Shown: one piece after another, positions 63,967 through 64,000 of the stretch | Position numbering within the stretch: position 1 is the stretch's first letter | How the letters are laid out: each line of letters begins with the position of its first letter | From: Tomocerus qinae | Taxonomy: Eukaryota > Arthropoda > Collembola > Entomobryomorpha > Tomoceridae | Length of the DNA: 64,000 nt | NCBI GenBank assembly: GCA_020055645.1 | Contig: CM034548.1 | Span: 11,222,001-11,286,000 of the forward strand | Reading direction: 5' to 3' | Program-made: the position numbers and the translations under genes | Notes under the pieces: model-generated | The model's database searches: none | Told to the model about the DNA's origin: nothing | The model's input: the letters and a program-made list of their open reading frames with translations, nothing else

Positions 63967-64000
63967 CTGTTCAGAAACAAGCATAACGTTTCACATCTTT

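Noticed and set aside
1-64000. Retroviral, LTR, Polinton or CRISPR-like elements
   Set aside because: No reverse transcriptase, integrase, capsid-like text, long direct repeats or regularly spaced repeats were recognised anywhere in the window.

Overview
The window is AT-rich animal nuclear DNA (roughly two thirds A+T by eye) with few genes, spliceosomal introns, and long stretches in which no coding signal stands out. The gene content points to an arthropod: an ionotropic chemoreceptor (IR) of the variant glutamate-receptor family, a connectin-like GPI-anchored leucine-rich-repeat adhesion protein, a GTSF1/Asterix-like double CHHC zinc finger, and a FANCJ/BRIP1 helicase. A hexapod is likely and a springtail is possible, but the sequence alone does not fix the order.

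Layout. Bases 1-14,421 hold no gene I can support, only simple repeats, a GC-rich patch with a poly-C run near 13.6 kb that resembles a worn DNA-transposon end, and one weak exon-like block near the start. At 14,422-14,763 (+) there is an intronless 113-residue GTSF1-like gene. Bases 14,764-34,821 again lack recognisable genes. At 34,882-39,719 (+) a two-exon connectin-like gene encodes signal peptide, LRR array, LRRCT cap, histidine-rich stalk and GPI signal. Bases 39,720-50,532 contain only two doubtful small ORFs. At 50,533-60,438 (+) lies a complete eight-exon IR gene, which I assembled exon by exon (755 residues, all junction phases compatible). From 60,949 to the right edge (-) lie the ten 3' coding exons of a FANCJ/BRIP1-like helicase; its 5' part is outside the window. 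The IR and helicase genes converge, with 510 bases between their stop codons.

Most striking structure. Intron 1 of the IR gene carries a 922-bp foldback transposon: two arms of about 415 bp, about 98% identical, around a 93-bp loop and flanked by a 9-bp direct repeat, suggesting a non-autonomous Mutator-like (MULE) element. Transcribed in the IR pre-mRNA it would form a long double-stranded hairpin. Other notable points are a GC-AG intron in the IR pore region, a 3 x 15-bp tandem repeat in a FANCJ intron that places three consensus 5' splice sites just after a weaker real donor, and an AATAAA inside the last codons of FANCJ.

The four genes do not form a pathway. They act in olfaction/taste (IR), cell adhesion (connectin), probable piRNA silencing (GTSF1-like) and DNA repair (FANCJ). 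No tRNA, rRNA, CRISPR, retroviral or LTR element was recognised.
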